A DNA stretch of 64,000 nt from Lotus japonicus (lineage: Eukaryota; Streptophyta; Magnoliopsida; Fabales; Fabaceae). Positions 23,727 through 33,870 of this stretch are shown one piece after another. The translations under genes and the position numbers were made by a program. The notes below the pieces were generated by a model. It did not search any database. It saw nothing but the letters and a program-made list of their open reading frames with translations, and was not told the DNA's origin. Location of the stretch: positions 43,353,127 to 43,417,126 of the forward strand of contig NC_080043.1 of NCBI RefSeq assembly GCF_012489685.1, given 5' to 3'. Each line of letters opens with the position of its first letter. The first letter of the stretch is position 1.

Positions 23727-23735
23727 TTATATAAG
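23727..23735 (-). promoter_or_regulatory. Candidate TATA box of the antisense unit
   Basis: The palindrome CTTATATAAG (23726-23735) gives TATATAA on the minus strand, about 60 bases before the ATG at 23669. A start site 30 bases downstream would leave a 5' leader of about 30 nt. Confidence 0.45.
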
Positions 23736-23925
23736 CTTCATTCGCTTCTTGGAAGTTATTGCTCCTGCAGTTTCTCGAGGTTAAGTCCTTGGTAACTGAA
23801 GTTCTCTTTACTCCCGTGGCCGATGGTAAACGTTCTTCTCCCGCATTTAACTCCTTTCTTTATTTCGCTTAACTCTCGTTCATGCATCGTTTCTTTCTCC
23901 ATTTTCTTAAACTTAGACCTTCTCT

Positions 23926-24480
23926 AAGGGGGAGTACCTTGTACTTCAAGCTAAGTTTTTCACACCCCATGCTTTTTGCTTATGACAAAAAGGGGGAGTA
24001 AACCAAGTTTTTGATGTGTAAGCTGTGTTAGTGTGATTTATTTTTATTTTGGAGAATTTAAGAGTTCCACCTTTATGACCATAGATGTGTCACTGGGCAA
24101 ATACAAGGAATACATTTCACTTCTTCTGAAGTGATTACATTTGACTCTGATATATAGTTGACTCTGATACCACTTATCGTTGACTCTGAATACTTATGCG
24201 CTCTGATTATTCTTTTTCATCTATGTCATGCGCCTTCACTCTGAACTCTTACGCTTATTAGCTCAGAATCTAGACTCTTCTAACGTTTTCATTAAGTCTT
24301 AGATTCAGGGGGAGCTACGCTCAGAATCAAGCTATGACTTGGATTCTGTTTGAGCAAGATAAACTATTCACATCAGGATAAGTCTGATTCTATATCTCTA
24401 AACTCTGAGTGAATTCAGTTTATTGTTTAAGAATTGTTCATCAAAAATTTTAGTTTTGTCATCATCAAAAAGGGGGAGAT
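23926..24480 (+). promoter_or_regulatory. Series of polypurine tracts before the Sirevirus 3' LTR
   Basis: Four GGGGGAG tracts occur at 23926-23934, 23987-23998, 24306-24315 and 24467-24480. The last, AAAAAGGGGGAGAT, abuts the 3' LTR and is the functional primer site. Repeated tracts in this zone are a known Sirevirus trait. Confidence 0.75.
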
Positions 24481-25689
24481 TGTAAGATCAAGTTTTGATC
24501 GTGTAGTACAACTCTTATGTTTTGATGATTACAAGTTAACCTTTCGATATGAACAATAACGTGTTTTTCTGAGTGTGCTGTTTACAGGCTCTGACCTCAA
24601 TTCAATCTCACACAAATCAGAAGCACTGTGCATAAAGAGTGACCCAAGCAACGCTTTCGCAACATCTATGTTCACTATGAACAGTAGAAATGCTTCAGAA
24701 GATCTGAAGTTATACAAGCTCTGATGTGGACTCAATCACTAGAAGTTCTGAAGATCCAAAAGTTCTGATAACCAAGAAACACTGAAGGTTCAGATGTTCT
24801 GATGGTGTAGAAGACTCTGAAGATCCAGAAGCTGAATAGTGGAAACTCTGATGTCCAAAAGCAAGAAACTCTGAAGACCATGTACTTCCCTCTGAGTTCA
24901 GAATCAGAAGATACAACGTCCAGAGGATCTGTGCTTTCCCTCTGACTCTGATCAACCGGCTTCACAAGTCCCAACATGAAGCTTTCCCCTGATCAGAAGT
25001 CTCCTAGGTTTAAAGGTCAAGTCACTATCCAAGTACAAAAGCAACTGTACCATCCTGACGACCTACCTAACGTTCTCAGCCACAGCAGAAGCTGGAATTT
25101 CCAGAACTGCCCTCCAACGGTAGCATTTCCATGCAGCGTTCAAACCCTAATCCTTGGAATATAAATAGAGGCTGAAGATTGAAAGATGCGGTTGGAAGAA
25201 TTACACACTCGCAAGCTATATTCAAAAACCTTCAAGCATTCTTTCATCTGAATTCATTGTGTTTACTATTAGCTTTTTAGAAGCAAATCTCTTGTAAACC
25301 TTCTTTGTTAAACAGTTTGTTTAAGTTACCTTTAGGAGATCAAGGTTGATCGGATCCTAGAGAAGACTAAGAGAGTGAATCTTAGTGTGAGCTAAGTCAG
25401 TGTAATTGTTAGTCACTTGTAGGTTTCAAGTGCAGTTGTAACACTTTACCTGATTAGTGGATTGCCTTCATTCTAAGAAGGAAGAAATCACCTTGACAAG
25501 TGGACTGGATTAGCTTGAGGGATTTATCAAGTGAACCAGGATAAAAATCCTTGTGTGCTTTTCTATCTCTTATCTTTAGCACTTAAGTTCTCGAAAGATT
25601 TGCTAGAATCTTTAAGGTGGAAGTTTTTACTTGAAAACGTTATTCAAACCCCCCCCCCCCCCCGCTTTCTACCGTTTTTCATACCTTCA
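24481..25689 (+). repeat. Sirevirus 3' LTR
   Basis: It starts TGTAAGATCAAG and ends TACCTTCA, followed by the target duplication TATTT. It lacks 11 bp near 24555 that the 5' LTR has, or the 5' LTR gained them. The C run is about 15 bases. Confidence 0.95.
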
Positions 25690-25779
25690 TATTTTTCATT
25701 TCATTAAAGGCATTTTAGTATTTTTTGTACTTTAAAGGTGGATTGGAATATATGTGAGAGGGTTTGAATAACAGTTCCC
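25690..25779. mobile_element. Right half of the TIR element split by the Sirevirus
   Basis: After the duplicated TATTT, the sequence 25738-25779 is the inverted partner of 13229-13270 (TGTGAGAGGGTTTGAAT here). Confidence 0.55.
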
Positions 25780-25796
25780 TTAACAGATAATGTTTT

Positions 25797-26063
25797 GGCT
25801 TAAATGGTCAAATGACCCTGTAATTGTAAAGGGAATCAGTTCCGATTCCTGAAAAAATTTCGCATCAAATTGTGTCCCAATAATTTTTTTTTAATTCAAT
25901 TAAGGACAAAGGCTGCCAGACTTCAATTTTATCCTACTCAGCAATTCCACGTGACATTTTTAATTTTTTTAAAATTGAAAAATTCTAAAACTTTATTTTT
26001 TAATTCCAACTCATATATTAAAGCATAAAAAAAATAAAAAACTTAATAAAATCCCTAATTTAA
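25797..26063. mobile_element. Single end of a Mutator-like element
   Basis: It starts GGCTTAAATGGTCAAATGA and continues with GTAAAGGGAATCAGTTCC and TTTCGCATCAAATTG, matching the terminal inverted repeat of the MULE at 51459-52821. No second inverted end is visible before the next element at 26064. This is a truncated or diverged relative. Confidence 0.55.
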
Positions 26064-27365
26064 GGTAACGTTTGGTGACGGAACGAAATATGACAGAACA
26101 GAACGAAACAGGACAAAACATGATGGAACAGGACAATAATGTTCTATGTGTTGTGTTTGGTAACTCCAAGTCAATAGAACAGAACCATGATTTTATTACA
26201 TATATAACCCTGCATGTTTAATATTTGATTGAGGAAAATAAATTGAACTCAATTGAACATTTTGCATAGAAACCGTTTGTTATTGCTTACTTCATGAAAT
26301 AATCACTTATTTCTTTAAAATAATCACTTATATATTGTTTAAGTTGTTTTAGTATGCTATTGAAAAAAGCAGAAACCTAATTATCTATTTAAGCTATTTT
26401 AAGTTCGTTTATTTAGATTAAAAATATTGATTTTTAACTATAATTTTTTTAAGAGATTTTGAGAAAAGCATAAGTTGATTCGTGTTCGACTACTCTAATT
26501 AAAATCACTTTTTTTTTTATCTCCCCTCATCTATTATCATAGATTTTCATTATAAGCTAAAGTAACTGTTTCAAATAATTTGTTTTCAGCTTCAGCTGAA
26601 ACAAACACAAAAAGTGATTTTTCCAAAATAAGTTGAATTAAACGCATTCTAATTGGCTCGTTTATCATTGCTTACAAAAACTGATTTTACTTTTGAAAAA
26701 ATAATTGATTTTATTTTAATTAAATTGATTCGTGTTTGATTACTCTAATTAAAATCATTTTTTTTATCTCCTCTCATCTATCATCATAGGTTTTCATGAT
26801 AAGCTAAAGTAACTGTTTCAAATAATCTGTTTTCAGTTTCAGCTGAAACAAACACAAAAAGTGATATTTGATTAAAAAAGTGATTTTTTGATTTTAAAAG
26901 TGATTTTTGATTAAAAAAGTGATTTTTTTGACTTTAAAAGTGATTTTTTGACTAAAAAGTGATTTTTCCAAAATAAGTTGAATCAAACGCACTCTAATTG
27001 GCTCGTTTGTCATTGCTTACAAACGCACTCTAATTTTACTGTTGAAAAAAATAATTGATTTAATTTTAAGTGATTTTTTTGAAAAAGTAGATTTTTATTT
27101 TATTTTGTCTACAAATATAATAAGTGCTTTCAATTTTATAAGTGATTTTAAATTGTTTAGATACATACAATTTCAAATATAAATTAGGGGTATTTTTGAA
27201 CTTGCAAAAGTTTTAAGAGAGTGTTCCGTTCCGTTCCACCCCTCAAAGTGTCCCGTTCCTGAAGCCTTTTGTCCCGTTCTGTTCCATCTTAAAAACACGA
27301 CAAACACAGAACGGAACTCATGTGTCCTGTTCCGTTCTCTTCCTACCTGTCTACCAAACGCTACC
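26064..27365. mobile_element. PIF/Harbinger-like TIR element, 1.3 kb, non-autonomous
   Basis: Ends are GGTAACGTTTGGT and the inverted ACCAAACGCTACC, flanked by TAA on both sides (26061-26063 and 27366-27368). Subterminal regions are rich in GGAACGGAAC-type direct and inverted repeats. A 3-bp TWA duplication and GG-starting ends with a GTTTGG core suggest PIF/Harbinger. There is no transposase frame. The interior holds a ~250-bp tandem duplication (starts near 26476 and 26725) and a short AAAAGTGATTTTT minisatellite near 26868-26965. Confidence 0.6.
26476..27010. repeat. ~250-bp tandem duplication and AAAGTGATTTTT minisatellite
   Basis: Two diverged copies begin with GATTCGTGTT and each contain the palindrome GTTTCAGCTGAAAC or a near copy (CTTCAGCTGAAAC). 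The second copy is extended by about five tandem AAAAGTGATTTTTTGA units. They lie inside the Harbinger-like element. Confidence 0.65.
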
Positions 27366-27477
27366 TAAATAAAAACCTAATCTAATAAACCCTAATAGCC
27401 GCACCCAACCACCACCTTCTTCTTCTCGTCGCAATCTGGTAAGTTATCGACCCGATCCACATGTTATGTATCGAATC

Positions 27478-27592
27478 ACACTTTTTAAAGTGCGATAGCA
27501 ACGCACTTTAAAAGTGTGATAGCCACACACCTTTAAAGTGTGTTTCCTACGTACATTGAAAGTGCGATTTAGACGCACTTTAGTGATCTGCA
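27478..27592. repeat. Tandem ~24-bp palindromic repeats (CACTTTAAAGTG)
   Basis: Five units such as CGCACTTTAAAAGTGTG and CACACCTTTAAAGTGTG are each near-perfect inverted repeats separated by 6-8 bases (ATAGCCA, TTTCCTA and similar). The same unit type occurs twice at 13312-13358. Confidence 0.75.
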
Positions 27593-27653
27593 ATTTCATT
27601 CTCCCATTTTTGTTTTGTGTCTTATGTCAAGCATTCAAATCTTGGTACATATA

Positions 27654-28760
27654 TGGCAAGAACAAAGAATCCATATTGCCCACGTGAAGAAGCTCGCGCA
27701 TCTTGTGCAGTAGTGTTCCTCCTACGACGTCCAAACATAAAAAGCGTGAAGAAGCCCGCACATCTTGTGCAGTACTAGAGCCTGAACCTGAAGATGTCCC
27801 TCACATTATAAATCAACCTCAGGAGGATGATGACATGAGTGATGCAAGAGTTAATGAGGAGAATGAGGAGCGGAAGGAGGAGGAGGATGAGGGTTTTTGT
27901 GAGGAGGAGGCAGACGGTTCTGATCAGGATGAGGATGTGCAAGAGGAGAAGGAGGAAATATACTTCCCAGGGGGGCTTTTAAGTTGACATTGCTGAAGAA
28001 CTTCAAGAGACATGTAGCATGTCAAGTTTAAAGGTCTTACAAAAAACTAAATGAGACAGTTCAGAGTGTCTTGAAGACTTACCATCATGGGAATGCTTTG
28101 AACGGGAAGGGGAAAACACTAAAGTAATTTTCCAGATACGTAAAGGGAAGGGTAAGGCGGCTGGTCTATTGAGTTTGATGACATGCAACCTGCCCTCGGG
28201 GGATAAGGCTACATTGTTGGCGTTTGTGGAGCGATGGCACCCGAAGACTTCCTCTTTTCATATGTCGTTCGGGGAGATGACCATCACACTGGATGGTGTA
28301 GCTTCATTGCTACACATCCCTGTCACGGGGAAGTTCTTTACTCTCCCAAATTTGAATCGTGAAGAGGCTACTGTTGAACCGGTTAAGAGGCTTGGTGTTA
28401 CTCGTGAATAGGCTGAAGATGAGGTTCGGAAGTCCAATGGACTGTATGCTCGTTATACATGGCTCCTCAAGGTGGCTGAGGACATGGCTGAGAAAGGATT
28501 GACGAAGAAAGCTGCTAGAGCCTTCTTGCTGCGATTGGTGGGGATGGTGATCTTCTATGGGAAGACGAACAATAAGGTGGAGGTTGCATACCCGGGCATG
28601 TTTTTTTTACTTAGATAAAGTTGGGGAGTATGCATGGGGCGCTATGGCATTAGCTTTCCTCTATGAGCAGCTAAAGGAAGCCAGCAAGATCAGCTACACT
28701 AGCCTTGGAGGCTACTCGAATCTGTTTCAGGTTTGTGACAATCTCAAATTATGGTTTAAT
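27654..28760 (+). pseudogene. Plant mobile domain (PMD/MAIN-like) pseudogene
   Basis: The 5' part encodes an acidic Glu/Asp-rich leader (27703-27987) ending YFPGG. The same reading in other frames continues through LLKNFKRHVA, the usual start of a plant mobile domain. At 28169-28411 comes FVERWHPKTSSFHMSFGEMT then TLDGVASLLHIPVTG, the core PMD signature (WxPxTxxFHxxxGExTxTLxDVxxLLxxP). At 28600-28730 comes LDKVGEYAWGAMALAFLY followed by the GGYSNLFQ end. PMD proteins include host MAIN/MAIL factors and transposon-borne versions. Frame changes near 27985, stops after 28000 and a TAG near 28409 show decay. A 60-bp local duplication (27681-27714 and 27741-27775) sits at the 5' end. Confidence 0.75.
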
Positions 28761-28806
28761 TGAATTGACAGTATGAAGTCATAAAGACCAGATTTTGGAC
28801 TCTTTG

Positions 28807-29290
28807 CAGCAATTGTGTTGGAAGCTTCTTCCGGAGGGCTCTGTCTCTCTCACAGTCGATGGTTCTTATAATCACTCTCAGAACTGTATGATGCGTGGGG
28901 TTATTTGCAATTCTCATGGTGTCTAGTTGGCGGGGTTTTATGCAAGCATGCAAGGAGGGGACCCTTTGTTAGGTGTGTTGTAGGCGATGAGGATGAGTTT
29001 GTTGTTGCTCTGGCAACACAATATTAGAAAGGCTTACACTGAGTCAGATTGGTGGGATGTTGTGGATATGCTTCGTCATGAGAAGTTTTGTTTCCATGCG
29101 TGAGCGAGTTTGTTTATGGATATCCATCTCCTTTTGACGCGCAACTGAGATATTTGCTAGCATCATATTTTTCGAGAAGCCAATGGTCCAACAAATTGCG
29201 TTGCTAAGTTGGGAGTTAGCACTCAACGTGACTTTACTTGCCTTGATACGCATTTGGACACAGCTGATCCTTGACTGTCTAGAGATGCCT
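28807..29290 (+). pseudogene. RNase H-like (RVT_3 type) domain, decayed
   Basis: After a likely acceptor (TTTGCAG at 28800-28806) the frame reads WKLLPEGSVSLTVDGSYN, the N-terminal strand of plant LINE-type RNase H domains with the first catalytic Asp (VDGS). Further on are AGFYASMQGGDPLLG, ESDWWDVVDML (second Asp) and HIFREANGPTNCVAKLG, a typical C-terminal REANxxAxxLAKLG motif. Stops interrupt it at about 28924, 28981 and 29101. It continues in phase from the PMD exon if the 28732-28806 intron is removed, so it may have been a PMD-RNase H chimera or simply an adjacent LINE relic. Confidence 0.7.
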
Positions 29291-30017
29291 TAACTTTGTA
29301 GTTTCGTTGAATTTTTCCATTAAAAATACTTTTTTAATTTATCATCATTTTAACAAAATAAAAATTTAATAAATAATTTTTTTTAATTACTTCACATAAT
29401 TTGTTTTTTGAACGTGACATAAAAAAAAATTAAAATTGAGAAATGCAACTACTTAACCAAACAATAAAATTTACAAATTTAAGAAAATTGAATTGATTCA
29501 TTTGAATTTTGAGATTTTTTGCATTTCTTTCCTTCATGTGTCTGTTTCACGATTTTCTGTTATTACTTATTAGTCAACTTTCCACCATTCATGAACAAAA
29601 TTACTCTCACAATTCATGAAGACGAGGCGATGACACTGCATCAGATCCACACCCCTACAATCTTATCGTCGTCGATGACATGGTGTTTGACGGTGGCTTT
29701 GGACCAACGGTTTTGCCTAAACCCTCAAACTTGATTTTCGTTTTTCTATACTGATTTATTCGCTGAGGTGAATAGTATCCTGCAGAATTAGATGAATGGT
29801 CTCGATAAGTAGTGGTGACTGGTGGGTAAACTGTTTTTGTACTAAATTCTTTTGAAATTAAATTACACTAGTTTCAGTATATGCTTTATATTTATTTCTC
29901 ACTTACCATGGTTTCTTTCATTTCTAAACAGACTCTCCTTGAACTTGAATCATCTTCAAAGTTAATAAATAATATCTCCTTTTCATCAAGCTAGCTAACT
30001 GCTTTTTCGCTATCGCA
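29291..30017. other. AT-rich upstream region of the TNL gene
   Basis: No element ends or coding signal recognised. The TNL promoter and leader should lie here, but no decisive TATA box can be chosen. Confidence 0.4.
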
Positions 30018-33000
30018 ATGGATTGCAAGGGAATCCAAAGCAGCTCTTCATCTTGGATGATATGGAAGTATGATGTGTTTGTGAGCTTTAGAGGCGAAGA
30101 CACACGAAATAACTTCACTGATCATCTTTTTGGTGCTCTCCATACAAAAGGCTTTGTTATATTCAGGGATGATAGAGAGCTCAGAAAAGGGGGAAGTATA
30201 TCCACTGAGCTTCTACAAGCAATTGAAGGATCCCGAATTTTGATTGTGGTCTTCTCAAAAAACTATGCTTCTTCCACATGGTGCTTACAAGAACTGGCGA
30301 AGATTGCCGATAACGTTGAAGTATCGCAAACTGTTCTGCCTATTTTCTATGATGTGAGTCCATCTGAGGTGAGAAAACAAACTGGGAATTATGGAAAAGC
30401 CTTTGTGGAGCATGAAGAAAGATTCCGAGATAATTTAGAGATGGTTCAAACATGGAGGGATGCTCTAACACGAGTAGCCAATCTCTCTGGATGGGATGTA
30501 AGCGATAAGTAAGTTATCCTTTTTTTTCCGCAGTAGATTATTAGCACTTTTAGGGACAGCAACAAAACTTCAATGGTTTCTTCATTGAAACTCTTTCCCC
30601 ATACATAACCATTTTGCTGTATGTGTGTCCTATACATATTTTCAATGTTCTATTAATTGAATTTATAAAATGGTTGGTAAGAGTTTTAATAAATTAATTA
30701 AATATTTTTTGTTTTTTCATATATCCTTCTACTTTTTGTTTGGGGCTGTCATGTAATGAGTTGGTGTTTCTATCCTTGATCTTTTAGGCCACAATATGGA
30801 GAGATTGAAAAAATTATTAAGGAGGTAACACGCCTATTGGATCGCAAACTTTCAACTCCCTCCGATGATATAGTTGGGATGCAGTCACGAGTGGAAGAAT
30901 TAGAAAAGCTTTTGGTTCTAGACTCAAATGATGATATTCGAGTTGTAGGGATTTGTGGCATGGGTGGAATAGGGAAGTCAACACTTGTTGCTACTTTATA
31001 TTGCAGAATCTGTAATCAATTTGATGCATCATGTTTCATTGATGATATAAGTAAACTTTTTGGAGACTATGGTCCAATTGAGGCACAAAAGCAAATTCTT
31101 AGTCAAATTTTAAATGGGGAAAGTCTTCAGCTGAACAATCCTGCCATTGCAACTAATTTGATGCGAAATAGGTTACGCCACAAAAAGGTCCTCATAGTTC
31201 TTGATAATGTTGATGGAGTACTGCAGCTGGACAAATTGGCTCTAAAACGTGAATGGCTAGGTGCAGGAAGTAGAATCATCATAATTTCAAGGGATGAACA
31301 TATCTTGCAAGAGTATCAAGTGGATAAAGTTTACAAAGTTCAACTCTTGAATTATCGAGATGCTCTACAATTGTTTTGTAGAAAAGCTTTCAAATGTGAT
31401 GATATCGTAAGAGATTACCTTGACTTGACAAATGAGGCACTAGAGTATGCTAAAGGCCTCCCATTAGCAATTAAAGTATTGGGTTCATTGTTTTTCGGTC
31501 GAGATGTTTCTGAATGGAGAAGTTCATTGGTTAGGCTAAGAGAAAATCCAGAAAAAGATATTATGGATGTGCTTCGAGTTAGTTTTGATGCACTGAAGGA
31601 TACAGAAAAGGAAATATTTTTAGATATTTCTTGTTTCTTTCATGGACAATCAAGGGAATATGTGGAACATCTTCTAGATATTCGTGGATTTTATCCTAAA
31701 ATAGGTATAAGAAATCTCGTTGAAAAATCGCTGGTCATAATCCTTGAAGATGAGACTATTACAATGCATGACTTGTTGAAAGAGTTGGGCAGAAGTATTG
31801 TTAGAGAGAAGTCACCAAAAGAACCACGAAACTGGAGCAGGCTGTGGGACTACAAGGATCTACACAATGTTATCTTACAAAATATGGTAAAATGGATATT
31901 CAACAAAATCATATATTGACATTTTTCTCTATTCTATAACTCAAAATGTTCAAAATTTTGTTCTTCTTGGCAATGTATTAGGCAACTGAAAATCTTGAGG
32001 CCATAGTTATAAGAAGACATATACCAGAGTTTCCGGAAACAACCATGAAAGCAGGTGCTTTGTCAAAAATGAGTCACCTTAAGTTGCTCATTCTCCAAGG
32101 TGTCATCTTTTCAGGAAGTCTCAATCATCTTTCCAATGAATTACAACACATTTGCTGGGAAAAGTATCCTTTCTGGTGTTTGCCACCAAACTTCGAACCA
32201 GATAAACTTGTTGAATTGGTCCTGCATCGAAGTAGCATTAGACAACTATTGAAAGACTCAAAGGTACTTTAACTTACTATTTTTTCTATTTTATCTTTGT
32301 TCCGATTAATAAATAATAAGACAAAGTATGATGTTCTGTTCTTTACTCTCTCTCTGAGTTAATTAAATAAACAATATAAAGCTTAAATGAGATCTAATTT
32401 GTCTCCTTTTGTTGACCCTTCTTTGCAGCCTCTGCACCATTTGAGAGTGATGGATCTTTCTTACTCCAGAAATCTTATTAAAACACCGGATTTTAGGGAG
32501 GTACCAAATCTTGAGTCCCTCGAACTTCAAGAATGTATAGAACTTGTGCATATCGATCCTTCCATTGGCATTCTGACAAAGCTTGTTAATTTGAACTTGT
32601 CATATTGTACAAATCTAGTCAGTATTCCCAATATTATTTTTCATCTTAGCTCTCTTGAATATCTAAATCTTTCTGGCTGCTCAAAATTATACATTAACCA
32701 GTTGTTAGGGAAACCGGGGCATGCCGAACATGTGAAGATACTTGAAATAAATGAAAGTAGTATCAAGAAACAATCAACATCCTCCATCCTGAAAATTGTT
32801 AGGTTCCCTCTCCATTGGTTTTATTCTGGAAGGCGTGAAGAATCAATTGGCTTACTGTTGCCATCTGTGCCTCATTTCCTATGTTTGAAAGAGCTTGACC
32901 TAAGTTTCTGCAATCTATTTCAAGTCCCTGATGCTATTGGCTGTTTACATTCTTTAATGTGGTTAAACTTGAATGGAAATAATTTTGTTACACTACCTTC

Positions 33001-33870
33001 TAGCATCAAGGAACTTTCCAAACTTCTAGAGTTGAAGTTGGAACACTGTAAGCTGCTGAAATATTTACCAGAGCTCCCTGTAAGAAGCAAAGCATCTTTC
33101 GATCACTATGTAGCAGGATTATATATCTTCAACTGCCCCAATTTGATTGCGATTGAGCGATGTTATAACATGGCTTTTTCATGGATGATACAACTCCTTG
33201 AGGTGCCTACCCCATCCTTCCTTTCCATGTCTCTCTTTTCATGTGCATGTGAACAATGCATAACAAGTTTTTGTCATATCAGGTGCACATGCAATCCTCT
33301 CTTCGCCATGGTGATATTCACATTGTTATTCCTGGAACTGAAATTCCAAGGTGGTTTAATAAACAAAGTGCTGGTAGTTCAATGAGCATGGATCTTATTC
33401 CTCATATGCATGATGAAAATTGCATAGGAATTGCCTGCTGTGCAGCATTGGTGGCACATGTTGAGCCCACTAATTTGGGTTGTACAAGGAAAAATCATGA
33501 TGGTCCAACTTTTATTCTTGGAGAAGGCTCATTTTGTTTCATTTTTGAAATGAAAAAGGGTAACTTTGTGTACTTTATGCCGATGCTTATAGTAAAAGAT
33601 CTGTTCACAGTTGAATCAAATCACCTGGTGCTACTATTTTTCAGTCGGGAAGCATTCATTAGCCGTAAAAGTTTTACACCAGCAGGAACACATGATTTCG
33701 ATAGTGTGAAATTGATTTGCTCAACTCACAAGCCCCAAGGTTTGCATATGGAGGTGAAAAGTTGTGGGTATCATTGGCTATTTAAGGAGGACCTGGTAAA
33801 ATTAAACCGGAAAATGACGCATAGTGGGAATTCTTCAGTTAGGAAGCACATGCTTTTAACAAATGGATAG
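30018..33870 (+). CDS. TIR-NBS-LRR disease-resistance-type protein (five exons, intact)
   Basis: Predicted exons are 30018-30508, 30788-31886, 31982-32263, 32429-33202 and 33283-33870. All introns are GT-AG and the phases join to 1077 codons. Residues 15-160 are a TIR domain (YDVFVSFRGEDTR, then DDRELRKGGSI, and SSTWCLQELAKI with the putative catalytic Glu of the NADase). The NB-ARC follows: P-loop GMGGIGKST, kinase-2 VLIVLDNVD, RNBS-B GSRIIIISRD, GLPL KGLPLAIKVLG, and an MHD-type motif ITMHDLLKELG. Exons 3-4 encode LRRs (LVELVLHRSSI, LRVMDLSYSRNLI). Exon 5 carries the post-LRR domain (IVIPGTEIPRWFNKQS). Such proteins sense pathogen effectors and signal immunity, typically through EDS1. The exon 4/5 junction is the least certain. 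No frame lesions are seen. Confidence 0.9.

Larger units (their letters stand above)
13560..25689 (+). mobile_element. Full-length Sirevirus (Ty1/copia) retrotransposon, 12.1 kb, degraded
   Basis: Features in order are 5' LTR 13560-14772, primer-binding site 14775-14786, gag, protease, integrase, RT, RNase H, an env-like frame, an antisense frame, a polypurine tract and 3' LTR 24481-25689. A perfect 5-bp target duplication TATTT sits at 13555-13559 and 25690-25694. The domain order is copia. The long extra frame after pol and the repeated polypurine tracts are hallmarks of Sireviruses such as soybean SIRE1. The LTRs (1213 and 1209 bp) differ by about a dozen substitutions and an 11-bp indel by eye, so the insertion is young. 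All three sense coding regions are nevertheless broken. Confidence 0.95.
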
